DNA of 29,174 nt from positions 1-29,174 of the forward strand of contig URLJ01000016.1 in the NCBI GenBank assembly GCA_900548675.1, in the 5' to 3' direction. The DNA comes from an uncultured Mollicutes bacterium. GTDB lineage: Bacteria; Bacillota_I; Bacilli_A; ML615J-28; CAG-313. A model generated the notes under the pieces. It was not told where the DNA came from and searched no databases. It was given only the letters and a program-made list of their open reading frames with translations. Positions 15,303 through 24,134 of the stretch are shown here, piece after piece. Each line of letters begins with the position of its first letter. The first letter of the stretch is position 1. Both the position numbers and the translations under genes were made by a program.

Positions 15303-16041
15303 TCTAATTAGCAAGCGCATTTTAACAGCAGTTGCGCACATAGATGCCAAGGATAAGGTGGCAGATGTAGGTTGTGACCATGGTTATTTAGGCATAGCTT
15401 GCATGCAAAAAGGTGTCACTTTTATTCAAAATATTGATAATAAAAAAGCCCCCTTACAGGTTTGTAAAAAAAATTTTACAAAATACCTTAGTGGGGATTC
15501 CTTATTAAAAATAGTATATACGCTTAGCTCCGGTATTAATGATTTGGAAGAAATGGTAGACACTGTGTGTATTCTCGGAATGGGAGGAGACACAATAATT
15601 CAAATCTTAAATGAAAATATAGAAAAAGCTCGGAAATTAAAAAAAATAATTATTGAATCTAATACTAAAAATTTTGAAATAAGAACTTTTTTGTCAAAAT
15701 CTGGATTTACAATTACTGATGAGGATATTATAGAAGAGGGAAAAAAGATTTATGAGATAATAAACACTCATTATGATGCTAATTCAAAAGTATTAACATA
15801 CGATGAATGTCTATTTGGTCCAATCTTACTTGAAAAAAAAGATCCCATGTTTTTAAAAAAATGGACTAATCAAAAAAGAAAAATGGAAAAAATCTTACAA
15901 ATGGTAAACATTAGTGATGATAGTAATAGCAGTTTAAAAAAAATTTACAATGAGTATTATCATATAAAAGGAATGTTGGAGGGAAAAAATAATGGAAACA
16001 GAAGAAAAACTCTTAGCGAAAGTAAAAAAAATAGCGAATAA
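15289..16041 (+). CDS. trmK: tRNA (adenine(22)-N1)-methyltransferase TrmK
   Basis: 250 residues from the chosen ATG. The SAM-binding motif VADVGCDHGYL (about 24-34) and ILGMGGDTI match TrmK (YqfN), which methylates A22 in the D-loop region of some tRNAs. An open frame extends further upstream into rpoD, but only the ATG at 15289 gives the normal MI..LSKR..TVA-type start. It overlaps rpoD by 14 nt and the next sigma gene by 50 nt; the last ~20 residues (Lys/Asn/Ser-rich) exist only because of that overlap and are probably not part of the fold. Rossmann-like N-terminal domain plus a C-terminal coiled coil. Confidence 0.9.
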   Translation: MIKNNLISKRILTAVAHIDAKDKVADVGCDHGYLGIACMQKGVTFIQNIDNKKAPLQVCKKNFTKYLSGDSLLKIVYTLSSGINDLEEMVDTVCILGMGGDTIIQILNENIEKARKLKKIIIESNTKNFEIRTFLSKSGFTITDEDIIEEGKKIYEIINTHYDANSKVLTYDECLFGPILLEKKDPMFLKKWTNQKRKMEKILQMVNISDDSNSSLKKIYNEYYHIKGMLEGKNNGNRRKTLSESKKNSE

Positions 16042-17215
16042 AAATGGTTATGTTTCGATAGGAGAAATAAATAAAATATTTAATAATCCTAATAATGATG
16101 ATTTAGATAGAATAATTGAAAAATTAGAACAAGAAGAAATTGATATCACTGAGAATGATATCGCTCAGGCTGAATTAGTAAAAATCAATAATGAGCTTGA
16201 AACAGCAGAAGAAGCTAAAGTCTATACGATTATTGATGAAATTAAAACAAAGCAAAAAAAGAATAAACAAAATTTTTCAAAATCATATGGCAGAACTAGT
16301 AATTTGCGTCAGTATCTTTCCGAAATAGGCGAAATTGAAATGCTTACTCCAAAAGAAGAGTATGAGTATGCAAAAATCGTACAAGCAGGTTTAAAAGCCA
16401 AGTCAGATTTGTCAATTTTAGAAGATAGTGGTGCACCTATTTGCGAAAGTGAATATGAAAGTTTAATTGATGCGACAAAAAAAGGTGAAGAGGCAAGAAA
16501 TATATTAATTGAGTCAAATCTTAGACTCGTTATCCCTAACGCAAAACGTTTTTCAGGGAGAGGACTACCTTTCCTTGATTTAATACAAGAGGGTAATATG
16601 GGGTTAATGAAGGCTGTTAACAAATTTAACCCAGATATGGGATATAAATTTTCCACATATGCTACTTGGTGGATTAGACAACAAATTCAAAGAGCGCTTG
16701 CTGATCATAGTCGTACTATTAGAATACCCGCTCATATCCACGATTTAAAAGTAAAAATAGGTAAAGTAACTTGGCGCTTGTCCCAAAAATTAAATCGCGA
16801 TCCTACTTCCGATGAAATCGCGAAAGAAGTCGGTATAACAGTAGAAAGATTGGAAGAAATATATCGCTTGACACAAGAAACTGTTTCATTAGATAAAACG
16901 ATCAATGGTGATGATAATGAGTTTTTGGATACAGACGTTGATGAAAACGTTATGTCGCCATTTGATACAGCTGCAGATATAATTTATCATGAAAAGTTGG
17001 AAGAGCTTTTGAATACGCTTAGTGAAAAAGAACAAGTTATTATAAGAAATAAGTTTGGTCTCGACGGAAATTCACCTGTTTCAATAGAAGAATTAGCACG
17101 TGAGTTTTCTCTAACTAAAAGTAGAATAAGACAAATCGAAGCAGAAGCCGTAAGAAAAATGCGCCATCCTGCAAGAATTAAAATAGTAAAGGATGACTCC
17201 TTTTACAAGAGGTAA
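15992..17215 (+). CDS. Second RpoD-like (group 1/2) sigma factor
   Basis: 407 residues, a full-length paralogue of RpoD that includes an N-terminal region 1.1-like segment (ANKNGYVSIGEINKIF). Regions 1.2, 2, 3 and 4 are complete: NLRLVIPNAKRFSGRG, KFSTYATWWIRQQIQRALAD, RIPAHIHDL and LTKSRIRQIEAEAVRKMRHP. In E. coli sigma-70 numbering Thr440 becomes Gln, Arg584 Lys and Glu585 Ser, while the -10-melting Tyr/Trp residues stay. It therefore probably binds core polymerase and melts a TATAAT-like -10 but may read altered -12 and -35 bases. It sits between trmK and nif3 in the same operon as rpoD, a place where Bacillus has no sigma gene. GGAGGG precedes the start. Confidence 0.9.
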   Translation: METEEKLLAKVKKIANKNGYVSIGEINKIFNNPNNDDLDRIIEKLEQEEIDITENDIAQAELVKINNELETAEEAKVYTIIDEIKTKQKKNKQNFSKSYGRTSNLRQYLSEIGEIEMLTPKEEYEYAKIVQAGLKAKSDLSILEDSGAPICESEYESLIDATKKGEEARNILIESNLRLVIPNAKRFSGRGLPFLDLIQEGNMGLMKAVNKFNPDMGYKFSTYATWWIRQQIQRALADHSRTIRIPAHIHDLKVKIGKVTWRLSQKLNRDPTSDEIAKEVGITVERLEEIYRLTQETVSLDKTINGDDNEFLDTDVDENVMSPFDTAADIIYHEKLEELLNTLSEKEQVIIRNKFGLDGNSPVSIEELAREFSLTKSRIRQIEAEAVRKMRHPARIKIVKDDSFYKR

Positions 17216-17218
17216 AAT

Positions 17219-17995
17219 ATGACAAAAGTAAAAAATGTTTTGGATAAACTTTTAGAAAAATATCCCCTTGAATTATCAAGTAGTTTTGATACTGGGAAGT
17301 TAGGTTTACAATTTGGTAATCCCGATGATGAAGTAAAAGGGATCCTCATTACGCTAGATGTAACATCAATGGTAATTGATGAAGCGATTAAAAAAGGTTA
17401 TAATTTAATTATTTCCCACCATTCAATGCTTTTTAATCCTATTATAAACTTAGATTACCGTACGCCTATTGCTCAAAAAATTAAAAAAATCTTAACAAAT
17501 AATATTAATATTATTTCTATGCATACTAATTTTGATGTTGCGGCAGATGGAATGAACGATATTCTTGCTGAAATGTTAGAATTAAAAAACATTGTTAATC
17601 CTGATGGAATTATTACTAAAGATTCGTTTGTTAGAATTGGTTATGTTGATAATATTAAAGCATCAGAGTTAGTGAAAATGGTTCAGGAAAAGTGGCTTTG
17701 CCATAATGTCCGTACTGTTGGAAACTTAGATAAGATAGTTTCAAAAGTTGGATTGGTCGGCGGTGGCGGGGCTTTTGAAATGTATGAAGCAATTGATTTG
17801 GGATGTGATGTGTATATTAGCGGAGAATTTCGTCACAATAATGCCTTAGATGCCTTAGATGCAGGAATTATCCTCATCGAAGTAGATCACGCGGTTGAAG
17901 CGAATTTCAGAAATACTGTAAAAAATTATTTAGTTAATAATTTTAATGATATCCCTATTAATTTATCTGATGCGAGACAAAATCCGTTTAATTAA
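17219..17995 (+). CDS. Nif3-like dinuclear metal protein (YqfO)
   Basis: A 258-residue protein, the short Nif3 form without the PII-like insert found in Bacillus YqfO. Metal-ligand motifs are IISHHSM, MHTNFDVAADGMND and the late EVDHAVEANF. Annotated in databases as GTP cyclohydrolase 1 type 2 homologue; the real activity is not settled. It follows the second sigma gene by 3 nt and is the last gene of the dnaG operon, ahead of a strong terminator. Confidence 0.92.
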   Translation: MTKVKNVLDKLLEKYPLELSSSFDTGKLGLQFGNPDDEVKGILITLDVTSMVIDEAIKKGYNLIISHHSMLFNPIINLDYRTPIAQKIKKILTNNINIISMHTNFDVAADGMNDILAEMLELKNIVNPDGIITKDSFVRIGYVDNIKASELVKMVQEKWLCHNVRTVGNLDKIVSKVGLVGGGGAFEMYEAIDLGCDVYISGEFRHNNALDALDAGIILIEVDHAVEANFRNTVKNYLVNNFNDIPINLSDARQNPFN

Positions 17996-18025
17996 AAGCG
18001 CGCGTTTAAATAACGCGCGCTTTTT
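17995..18025. terminator. Bidirectional terminator, nif3 / ferredoxin
   Basis: A 12-bp perfect, GC-rich stem (17995-18006 with 18012-18023, core GCGCGCG), 5-nt loop, then TTTTT; the minus strand also ends in a short T-run. It overlaps the nif3 stop codon. Confidence 0.9.
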
Positions 18026-18043
18026 AAATGGTAATACTATCGA

Positions 18044-18211
18044 TTACTCTTCTTCGATTGCACTCATTGGGCAAACTGATTCGCAAACACCACAATCGAT
18101 ACAAGTACTAGGATCGATTACATAGATGTCGCCTTCGCTGATAGCTGCTACAGGGCATTCACCAGCACAAGTTCCACATGCGATGCATTTGTCAGTAATT
18201 TTTCTTGGCAT
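18044..18211 (-). CDS. 2[4Fe-4S] ferredoxin
   Basis: A 55-residue protein with two complete cluster motifs, CIACGTCAGECP and CIDCGVCESVCP, starting MPRKITDK and ending in an acidic tail. It is a small clostridial-type low-potential electron carrier, which suggests anaerobic or facultative metabolism. The redox partner is not encoded nearby. AAGGAGGA lies on the minus strand at 18221-18228, 9 nt before the ATG. The gene is too short for many ORF callers. Confidence 0.97.
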   Translation of the reverse strand: MPRKITDKCIACGTCAGECPVAAISEGDIYVIDPSTCIDCGVCESVCPMSAIEEE

Positions 18212-18268
18212 ACGTATTATTCCTCCTTGCTGATGCAGTTATTTTACAATAAATATCATTTTTTTTCA

Positions 18269-18274
18269 ATTATA
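18269..18274 (-). promoter_or_regulatory. Probable -10 of ferredoxin gene
   Basis: The minus strand reads TATAAT about 58 nt before the start codon. No TGn and no recognisable -35, so the call is tentative. Confidence 0.45.
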
Positions 18275-18321
18275 TAGCACATTTTTTAAAAAAAGTCCTC
18301 ATAAAAAAAGAATTGTTTTTG

Positions 18322-18350
18322 TTGCTATTTATTATAGTTTATAGTATAAT
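18322..18350 (+). promoter_or_regulatory. Promoter of yneF
   Basis: TTGCTA (18322-18327), a 17-bp spacer and TATAAT (18345-18350). The 178-bp gap to the ferredoxin start otherwise holds only AT-rich sequence. Confidence 0.7.
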
Positions 18351-18389
18351 ACTTAATAGATATATTATAACGTAAAGGAGATTGCATAA

Positions 18390-18656
18390 ATGAATATGAC
18401 TATTAATATTTTTGCGTTCATTGCAATTTTATTAGGTTGCATACTAGCAGGAGCAATAGCAAGTTTTTTTGTAACACGTTACATTTTTAAGCGTCAACTT
18501 GAAAAAAATCCTCCTGTTAACCGCAATATGATAAGAGCTATGTATATGCAAATGGGACGTAAACCATCTGAAAAAGATATTACTCGAGTACTTGAAACTA
18601 TGAATGTTAAAGAACCTGAACCAAAGAAGAAAAAAAATAAATCTAAATCTAAATAA
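18390..18656 (+). CDS. yneF: UPF0154 membrane protein YneF
   Basis: 88 residues. One N-terminal membrane helix (about 5-28), then the conserved LEKNPPVNRNMIRAMYMQMGRKPSEKDITRVLETMN cytoplasmic part of the YneF/UPF0154 family, typically about 72-80 residues. The lysine-rich tail (PEPKKKKNKSKSK) is an addition. Function is unknown; it is small and conserved in low-GC Gram-positives and mollicutes. AAAGGAG lies 9 nt before the start. Confidence 0.9.
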   Translation: MNMTINIFAFIAILLGCILAGAIASFFVTRYIFKRQLEKNPPVNRNMIRAMYMQMGRKPSEKDITRVLETMNVKEPEPKKKKNKSKSK

Positions 18657-18661
18657 ATAAA

Positions 18662-18694
18662 ACTCTAATAACAATTTTGTTATTAGAGCTTTTT
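18662..18694. terminator. Bidirectional terminator, yneF / plsY
   Basis: A 10-12 bp stem (CTCTAATAACA with TGTTATTAGAG) with a short loop, followed by TTTTT on the plus strand and TTTTATTT on the minus strand. It lies between the two convergent genes. Confidence 0.85.
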
Positions 18695-19442
18695 ATTTAA
18701 TTGGAAAATATCGCTTGGTAAATTTACTGTTTTTATGACATTTTATTATAACTTTATTTTTTTTATTTTCAGTAAATTCTGTTAAATTAGTCTTTTTTAT
18801 TATTTTATGTTTTTCATTTTCTTGCTTTGTTATTTTACTTTCTGTTCTGTTAAATAATTTAATAATGTTTTTTCTGTGTGTTATTAAAACAGTGACAAAA
18901 ATGATTAGTGAAAAAATCATAAAGTAAAGATCTTTTTTTCCAAACACAGGGATAAAAAAAGAAGTAAAAAGAAGTGAAAAAGAAGCAAGAATAGAAGAGA
19001 GCGAAACATATTTAAAGATTAATAAGACAAGTATAAAAACTAAAAAAGCGATTGAAAAATGTAAAGGAGCATAGGCTAGAATTATTCCTGATCCACAAGC
19101 AATTCCTTTTCCTCCTTTAAATTTTGCAAAAACAGGAAAAATGTGACCTATCACAGCGGCAAAACCATAAAAGAGGGGATTAATGTGATGATAAACATCG
19201 GGAGAGATGAGGTTAATTCTAAAAAGGAAAACGATCAACCCAGCTTTTAAAGCATCCAAAATGAATGTAGCAATGCCATATTTAAACCCTAATACTCTAA
19301 ATACATTTGTTGAACCCATATTATGGCTGCCATAATTTCTAATATCAATATTAAAAAATACTTTGCTTATTATTAGCGCAGTAGGGATAGAGCCTAACAA
19401 ATAGGCTAGTATTAATAAAAAAATTTCTGTCAAAATTATCAT
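18693..19442 (-). CDS. plsY: Glycerol-3-phosphate acyltransferase PlsY
   Basis: 249 residues, multi-pass membrane enzyme. The three conserved loops are visible: GSIPTALI (17-24), GSHNMGSTNVFRVLG (about 38-52) and GHIFPVFAKFKGGKGIA (about 98-114). PlsY moves the acyl group from acyl-phosphate to glycerol-3-phosphate, the first step of phospholipid synthesis; its substrate is produced by GpsA, encoded at 27505. The family is about 190-215 residues; this protein carries an extra basic, Lys/Asn-rich cytoplasmic tail of about 50 residues. It is divergent from parE, the same arrangement as in Bacillus. Confidence 0.95.
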   Translation of the reverse strand: MIILTEIFLLILAYLLGSIPTALIISKVFFNIDIRNYGSHNMGSTNVFRVLGFKYGIATFILDALKAGLIVFLFRINLISPDVYHHINPLFYGFAAVIGHIFPVFAKFKGGKGIACGSGIILAYAPLHFSIAFLVFILVLLIFKYVSLSSILASFSLLFTSFFIPVFGKKDLYFMIFSLIIFVTVLITHRKNIIKLFNRTESKITKQENEKHKIIKKTNLTEFTENKKNKVIIKCHKNSKFTKRYFPIK

Positions 19443-19461
19443 ACCATTTTACCTCTTAGAT

Positions 19462-19470
19462 ATTATATCA
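19462..19470 (-). promoter_or_regulatory. Extended -10 promoter of plsY
   Basis: The minus strand reads TGATATAAT, about 20 nt before the start. A weak TTGCGT lies 16 bp upstream. The leader is very short. Confidence 0.7.
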
Positions 19471-19546
19471 CATTAAATAAAAAACGCAAATTGATTAACA
19501 ATTCTTTTTTATATAACCCTTATGAGGGGAAAAAGTTTTAAATTGT

Positions 19547-19575
19547 TTGCCAAAAAAAAGAAAATGTGATATAAT
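19547..19575 (+). promoter_or_regulatory. Promoter of parE-parC
   Basis: TTGCCA (19547-19552), a 17-bp spacer and TGATATAAT (TATAAT at 19570-19575). The leader to the parE ATG is about 58 nt and A-rich. Confidence 0.85.
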
Positions 19576-19640
19576 AAGAATAATAAGGGCTTAAAAAAAA
19601 TAAAAAACATAAAAATATGTAAAAAAAGGAGTGAACTTTT

Positions 19641-21593
19641 ATGGCTAAATCAACGGATATGAAATATACTGAAGAGTCTATACAGGTCTTAGAAGGACTA
19701 GAAGCTGTCCGTAAGCGCCCTGGTATGTATATTGGATCTACTGATGCAAAGGGTCTTCATCAATTAGTTTGGGAAATCGTAGATAATGCGATTGACGAAG
19801 CGCTCCAAGGTTTTGGTTCACTTATTACCGTTAAAATATATCCTGATAATAGTGTTGAAGTCATTGATAATGGTCGTGGTATTCCTACAGGAAAGCATAA
19901 AAGCAATGGTTTGCCTACCCCACAAGTAATTTTCAATACACTGCATGCAGGTGGAAAATTTGATTCATCAGGAGGATATAAAGTATCTGGAGGCCTACAC
20001 GGCGTTGGTTCAAGCGTTGTTAATGCCCTAAGTGAATATCTTGAAGTAACCATTTATCGTGATGGAAAGATTTATTATCAAAAATATTTAAATGGCGGGA
20101 AAATAATCGAAAAACCAAAGTGGCTTGGTGATACAAGAAAGACAGGTACAACGATTAAATTTAAACCTGATGGCAAAATCTTTTCATCAACAATTTTTGA
20201 CCATAAGACTGTCGTTACTAGATTAAAAGAATCAGCGTACTTAATTAAAGGGTTAAAAATTCAATTTGATGATTTACGCAATAATACATCAGAATTATTT
20301 CATTTTGAACATGGCATTGTAGAATTTGTTAAAGATTTAACAGCTACAAAAACAAGAATTCATGAACCAACCTTTTTTGTAGGTGAATATAGTGGAATCT
20401 ATGTAGAAGCTTCCCTTGTATATTGTAGTAATACTTACAATGAAAATGTATTATCATTTGTAAATAATATTAGAACACATGATGGTGGCTCACATGAAAT
20501 AGGTTTTAGAACAGCTATCACGAGAGCTTTCAACGAACATGCTAGAATGATTGGCGCTTTGAAAGATAAAGATCCAAATATGGATGGTGCTGACATAAGG
20601 GAAGGTTTGACAGCGGTTATTTCCATTCGTATTCCGGAAAATCTTTTGCAATTTGAAAGCCAGACTAAAAATAAATTAGGAACACCTGAAGCTAAGCAAG
20701 CGGTTGAAAATGTTGTTTATGAAAAAATGCGCTTTTTTATGGCTGAAAAGGGTGAAATCGCTAATACTCTTATTAATAACGCATTAAAAGCAGCAAAAGC
20801 TCGAGAAGCAGCTAGAAAAGCCCGTGACGATGCTAGAATGGTTAAACAAAAGACTTCAAAGCCATCGAACCTTTTAGGAAAACTTATACCTCCACAATTT
20901 TCAAATCCTAAAATTAACGAATTATTCCTCGTTGAGGGTGATTCTGCAGGTGGTACTGCTAAACAAGGTAGGGATAGCGTTTTTCAGGCTATTCTCCCAT
21001 TGAGAGGTAAAGTTTTAAATACTGAAAAAACAAAAATAGATGAAGTTTTAAAAAACGAAGAAATTATGTCTATTATTAATACCATTGGCGCAGGGTTCGG
21101 CCAAGATTTTGATATTAGTAAATGTAACTATAATCGCATAATTATTATGACCGATGCCGATACAGATGGTGCTCATATTCAGACATTATTATTAACATTT
21201 TTCTTTAGATATATGACCGAGTTGGTAGAAGCCGGTAAAATCTATATTGCTACACCACCATTATATAAGGTTGTCATCAAAAACAAAACATCTTATGCGT
21301 GGTCAGATGAAGAATTAAGAGAAATCATAGGTAACCAAAGCAATGTCAATATCCAACGTTTTAAAGGACTCGGTGAGATGAGTACTGATCAACTTTGGGA
21401 AACTACACTTGACCCAGCAAGAAGAACTTTGATTCAAGTAAAACTTGGTGAATATGGCGCAGCAGATAACAGAGTTGCAATCTTGATGGGAGATGACGTA
21501 GAACCACGTAGAGAGTGGATTGAAAATAACGTTACATTTGACTTTGAAGACAATTTCACTTTAGAAGATCAGGAGGATGAACAAGATGGCTAA
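19641..21593 (+). CDS. parE: DNA topoisomerase IV subunit B
   Basis: 650 residues, the ATPase subunit. The Bergerat fold shows EIVDNAIDEA, DNGRGIP and GGLHGVGSSVVNALS; the TOPRIM domain has LVEGDSAGG and DADTDGAHI. The stretch GLPTPQVIFNTLHAGGKFDSSGGYKVSGG is the ParE rather than GyrB form, and pairing with parC beside plsY confirms this. With ParC it decatenates daughter chromosomes. AAGGAG precedes the ATG; parC overlaps by 8 nt. Confidence 0.95.
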   Translation: MAKSTDMKYTEESIQVLEGLEAVRKRPGMYIGSTDAKGLHQLVWEIVDNAIDEALQGFGSLITVKIYPDNSVEVIDNGRGIPTGKHKSNGLPTPQVIFNTLHAGGKFDSSGGYKVSGGLHGVGSSVVNALSEYLEVTIYRDGKIYYQKYLNGGKIIEKPKWLGDTRKTGTTIKFKPDGKIFSSTIFDHKTVVTRLKESAYLIKGLKIQFDDLRNNTSELFHFEHGIVEFVKDLTATKTRIHEPTFFVGEYSGIYVEASLVYCSNTYNENVLSFVNNIRTHDGGSHEIGFRTAITRAFNEHARMIGALKDKDPNMDGADIREGLTAVISIRIPENLLQFESQTKNKLGTPEAKQAVENVVYEKMRFFMAEKGEIANTLINNALKAAKAREAARKARDDARMVKQKTSKPSNLLGKLIPPQFSNPKINELFLVEGDSAGGTAKQGRDSVFQAILPLRGKVLNTEKTKIDEVLKNEEIMSIINTIGAGFGQDFDISKCNYNRIIIMTDADTDGAHIQTLLLTFFFRYMTELVEAGKIYIATPPLYKVVIKNKTSYAWSDEELREIIGNQSNVNIQRFKGLGEMSTDQLWETTLDPARRTLIQVKLGEYGAADNRVAILMGDDVEPRREWIENNVTFDFEDNFTLEDQEDEQDG

Positions 21594-24057
21594 ATCTAAT
21601 ATTAAAGATATTATTGAGCGATTCGCGACAGAAACCATTCTTCAAGAAAATCTTGAAAATATTATGGGTGATAGATTTGGCCGATATTCAAAATATATTA
21701 TTCAAGAACGTGCCCTCCCCGATGTTCGTGATGGTTTAAAACCTGTTCAACGCCGAATTTTATTCGCTCTATATAAACTACGTTTATTTTCTGACAAGCC
21801 ATATAAAAAGTCAGCTCGTCTAGTAGGAGAAGTAATTGGTAAATACCATCCTCATGGCGATACGGCTGTATATGATGCTTTAATCAGAATGAGCCAAGAC
21901 TTTAAAATGCTATTACCACTTTCAGATATTCATGGTAACAATGGTAGCATTGATGCAGACCCTCCTGCTGCAATGCGTTATACGGAATGTCGTTTATCAA
22001 AATACGCAGAACTATTGCTAAAAGATTTAGGCTTACGGACTGTTGGTTTTGTTCCCAATTTTGATGATGAAGAATTAGAACCAATTGTACTTCCAGCTAA
22101 GTTTCCGAACATTTTAATTAATGGAGCAACAGGGATTGCTGCTGGTTACGCAACGGAAATTCCACCTCATAATCCTGGTGAGATAATAGATGCGGTTATT
22201 AAAAAAATTGATAATCCTAAAGTTACTTTAGAAGAAATAATGGAAATAGTTCAAGGCCCTGATTTTCCAACAGGTGGTATTGTTCAAGGTATTGAAGGAA
22301 TTAAACAAGCTTTCTCAACCGGCCGTGGGAAAATCATCGTCAAAGCCAAAGTTGACATTGTCAGTGATAAATTAGATAATAAAATTGTTATAACAGAAAT
22401 TCCTTTTGATGTTAATAAGGCAGCTCTTGTCAAAAAAATGAATGATATGATAGTAGCGCGTGAAGTAGATGGCGTAAGGGCTATCAGAGATGAAACTGAT
22501 CGTACGGGTTTAAGAGTCGTAATAGATGTAAGAAAAGATGTTAATCCTGAGTACATTCTAAATTTCTTGTATAAAACTACTGAATTGCAGTGCAGTTACA
22601 ATTATAATATGGTAGCTATATCTAAAGGTAGACCTGTCTTGATGGGATTACTAGACATTCTAGACGCTTATATCAGTCATCAAAAGGAAGTAATGACTAA
22701 CAAATGCAATTTTGAATTAGACAAGGCTGAAAGAAGAGCTCATATCGTAGATGGATTAATTTCGATGGTTTCAATTTTAGATGCTGTCATCAGAACAATT
22801 CGTAATTCGCAAAATAAACGTGATGCTAAAGAAAATATCATTGCAAATTATGGTTTTTCAGATTTACAAGCTGAAGCCATCGTTAATTTGCAATTATATC
22901 GCTTAACTAATACGGATATATTTGAATTAAAAGCTGAGGCAGCGCAATTAGAACAAGAAATCAAAAGATTACGCAATATTCTTAGTCATGAAACAGCTCT
23001 ACTTAAAACAATTAAAACTGAATTAATTCAAACAAAAGAATTAATAAACAAAGAGCGTAAAACACTAGTAGAGCATGAAATTGCAGATGTATCTGTCGCT
23101 AAAGAAGATTTAATTTCTAAAGAAGATGTTATGCTTATAATAACTCATGAAGGATATTTAAAGAAAATGTCTAAGAAAGCTTTCGCTGCAACCGATGGTC
23201 CTACTAAATTAAAAGATGGCGATGTTATTACAGATATATACGAAGTTAGCACAACAGATACCTTGCTACAATTTACTAATTTAGGTAATTATGTATATTT
23301 ACCTATTCATAAGATTCCTGATGCTAAGCACAAAGATTTTGGTTATCACGTAAGTACTTTGATTGGAATGGAGGCTAATGAAAAAATTATCTTCTCATAT
23401 CCTGTATCAACTTTTGATGAAAATACTTATGTGCTTTTGGCAACAAAAGATGGTTTAATTAAACGTATTCAGCTTAGTAAACTTGATGTTAACAGATATT
23501 CAAAAGTTCTCAAAGCTACAAAATTACGTGAAGGCGACTATGTAGTAAGCGCAGATGTTACGAACAACCCTGAAGCTGAAGTTGTTATTGCGACAAAAGA
23601 AGGCTTTATGAATAGATATGATGCTTCTGAAGTAAGTGTTATTGAACCGGCATCATTTGGCGTTAAGTCAATCGAATTAAAGGGACGACCTAATGATTAT
23701 GTTGTATCAGCTAAATATGTTACTGCTAAAGATATCGTTATCTTACTAACTAATAGAGGAAATATTAAACGTATGAGACCTGAAGAAATTAATAAAGGTC
23801 ACAAAAATCATGTAGGTAAAATGTATTTGAAAGTAGTAAGATCTAATATGCATGAAACTGTCGATATGAATGTCATTCATTATAAAAATGCTAATTCAGA
23901 ACTCGAAAGTTACATTTTTGCAGAACAAGGTTATGTAAAAATTGATTACACCGTCTTAAGAATAGCAATTGCCGATAATGGTCGTAAAATGGCTCCGGCT
24001 GAAATAGGAAAACCTACGGAAATTGTTATTAGAAGAGATAACAACGATTTAAATTAA
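21586..24057 (+). CDS. parC: DNA topoisomerase IV subunit A
   Basis: 823 residues. The cleavage domain contains the catalytic Tyr132 (in AAMRYTECRLS) and the quinolone-region sequence HPHGDTAVYD (Thr93 and Asp97 at the positions usually Ser and Glu/Asp). A long coiled-coil tower is followed by a C-terminal beta-propeller that shows no clear GyrA box (QRRGGKG), in line with ParC. AGGAGG at 21571-21576 is well spaced from the ATG at 21586; the ATG at 21577 directly touches it and is unlikely. The ATG overlaps the parE stop. Confidence 0.95.
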   Translation: MAKSNIKDIIERFATETILQENLENIMGDRFGRYSKYIIQERALPDVRDGLKPVQRRILFALYKLRLFSDKPYKKSARLVGEVIGKYHPHGDTAVYDALIRMSQDFKMLLPLSDIHGNNGSIDADPPAAMRYTECRLSKYAELLLKDLGLRTVGFVPNFDDEELEPIVLPAKFPNILINGATGIAAGYATEIPPHNPGEIIDAVIKKIDNPKVTLEEIMEIVQGPDFPTGGIVQGIEGIKQAFSTGRGKIIVKAKVDIVSDKLDNKIVITEIPFDVNKAALVKKMNDMIVAREVDGVRAIRDETDRTGLRVVIDVRKDVNPEYILNFLYKTTELQCSYNYNMVAISKGRPVLMGLLDILDAYISHQKEVMTNKCNFELDKAERRAHIVDGLISMVSILDAVIRTIRNSQNKRDAKENIIANYGFSDLQAEAIVNLQLYRLTNTDIFELKAEAAQLEQEIKRLRNILSHETALLKTIKTELIQTKELINKERKTLVEHEIADVSVAKEDLISKEDVMLIITHEGYLKKMSKKAFAATDGPTKLKDGDVITDIYEVSTTDTLLQFTNLGNYVYLPIHKIPDAKHKDFGYHVSTLIGMEANEKIIFSYPVSTFDENTYVLLATKDGLIKRIQLSKLDVNRYSKVLKATKLREGDYVVSADVTNNPEAEVVIATKEGFMNRYDASEVSVIEPASFGVKSIELKGRPNDYVVSAKYVTAKDIVILLTNRGNIKRMRPEEINKGHKNHVGKMYLKVVRSNMHETVDMNVIHYKNANSELESYIFAEQGYVKIDYTVLRIAIADNGRKMAPAEIGKPTEIVIRRDNNDLN

Positions 24058-24084
24058 CGATGTATTAAAAAATATTTACATAAG

Positions 24085-24113
24085 TTGAAAAAGATAAAGA
24101 CATATGATATAAT
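24085..24113 (+). promoter_or_regulatory. Promoter of the cmk-rpsA operon
   Basis: TTGAAA (24085-24090), a 17-bp spacer and TGATATAAT (TATAAT at 24108-24113). Start near 24120, about 15 nt before the ATG, so the GTG at 24123 is not the start codon. Confidence 0.9.
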
Positions 24114-24134
24114 ATCGGGTATGTGAGGTGCACC

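Noticed and set aside
19511..19535. CCCTTATGAGGG mini-palindrome between plsY and parE
   Set aside because: Only 4 bp of stem around a 4-nt loop in a promoter region, no T-run; likely chance in AT-rich sequence.
19760..20053. Antisense open frames across parE, era, rpoD, gpsA and others
   Set aside because: They mirror the codon pattern of the coding strand, have no Shine-Dalgarno and no recognisable product.
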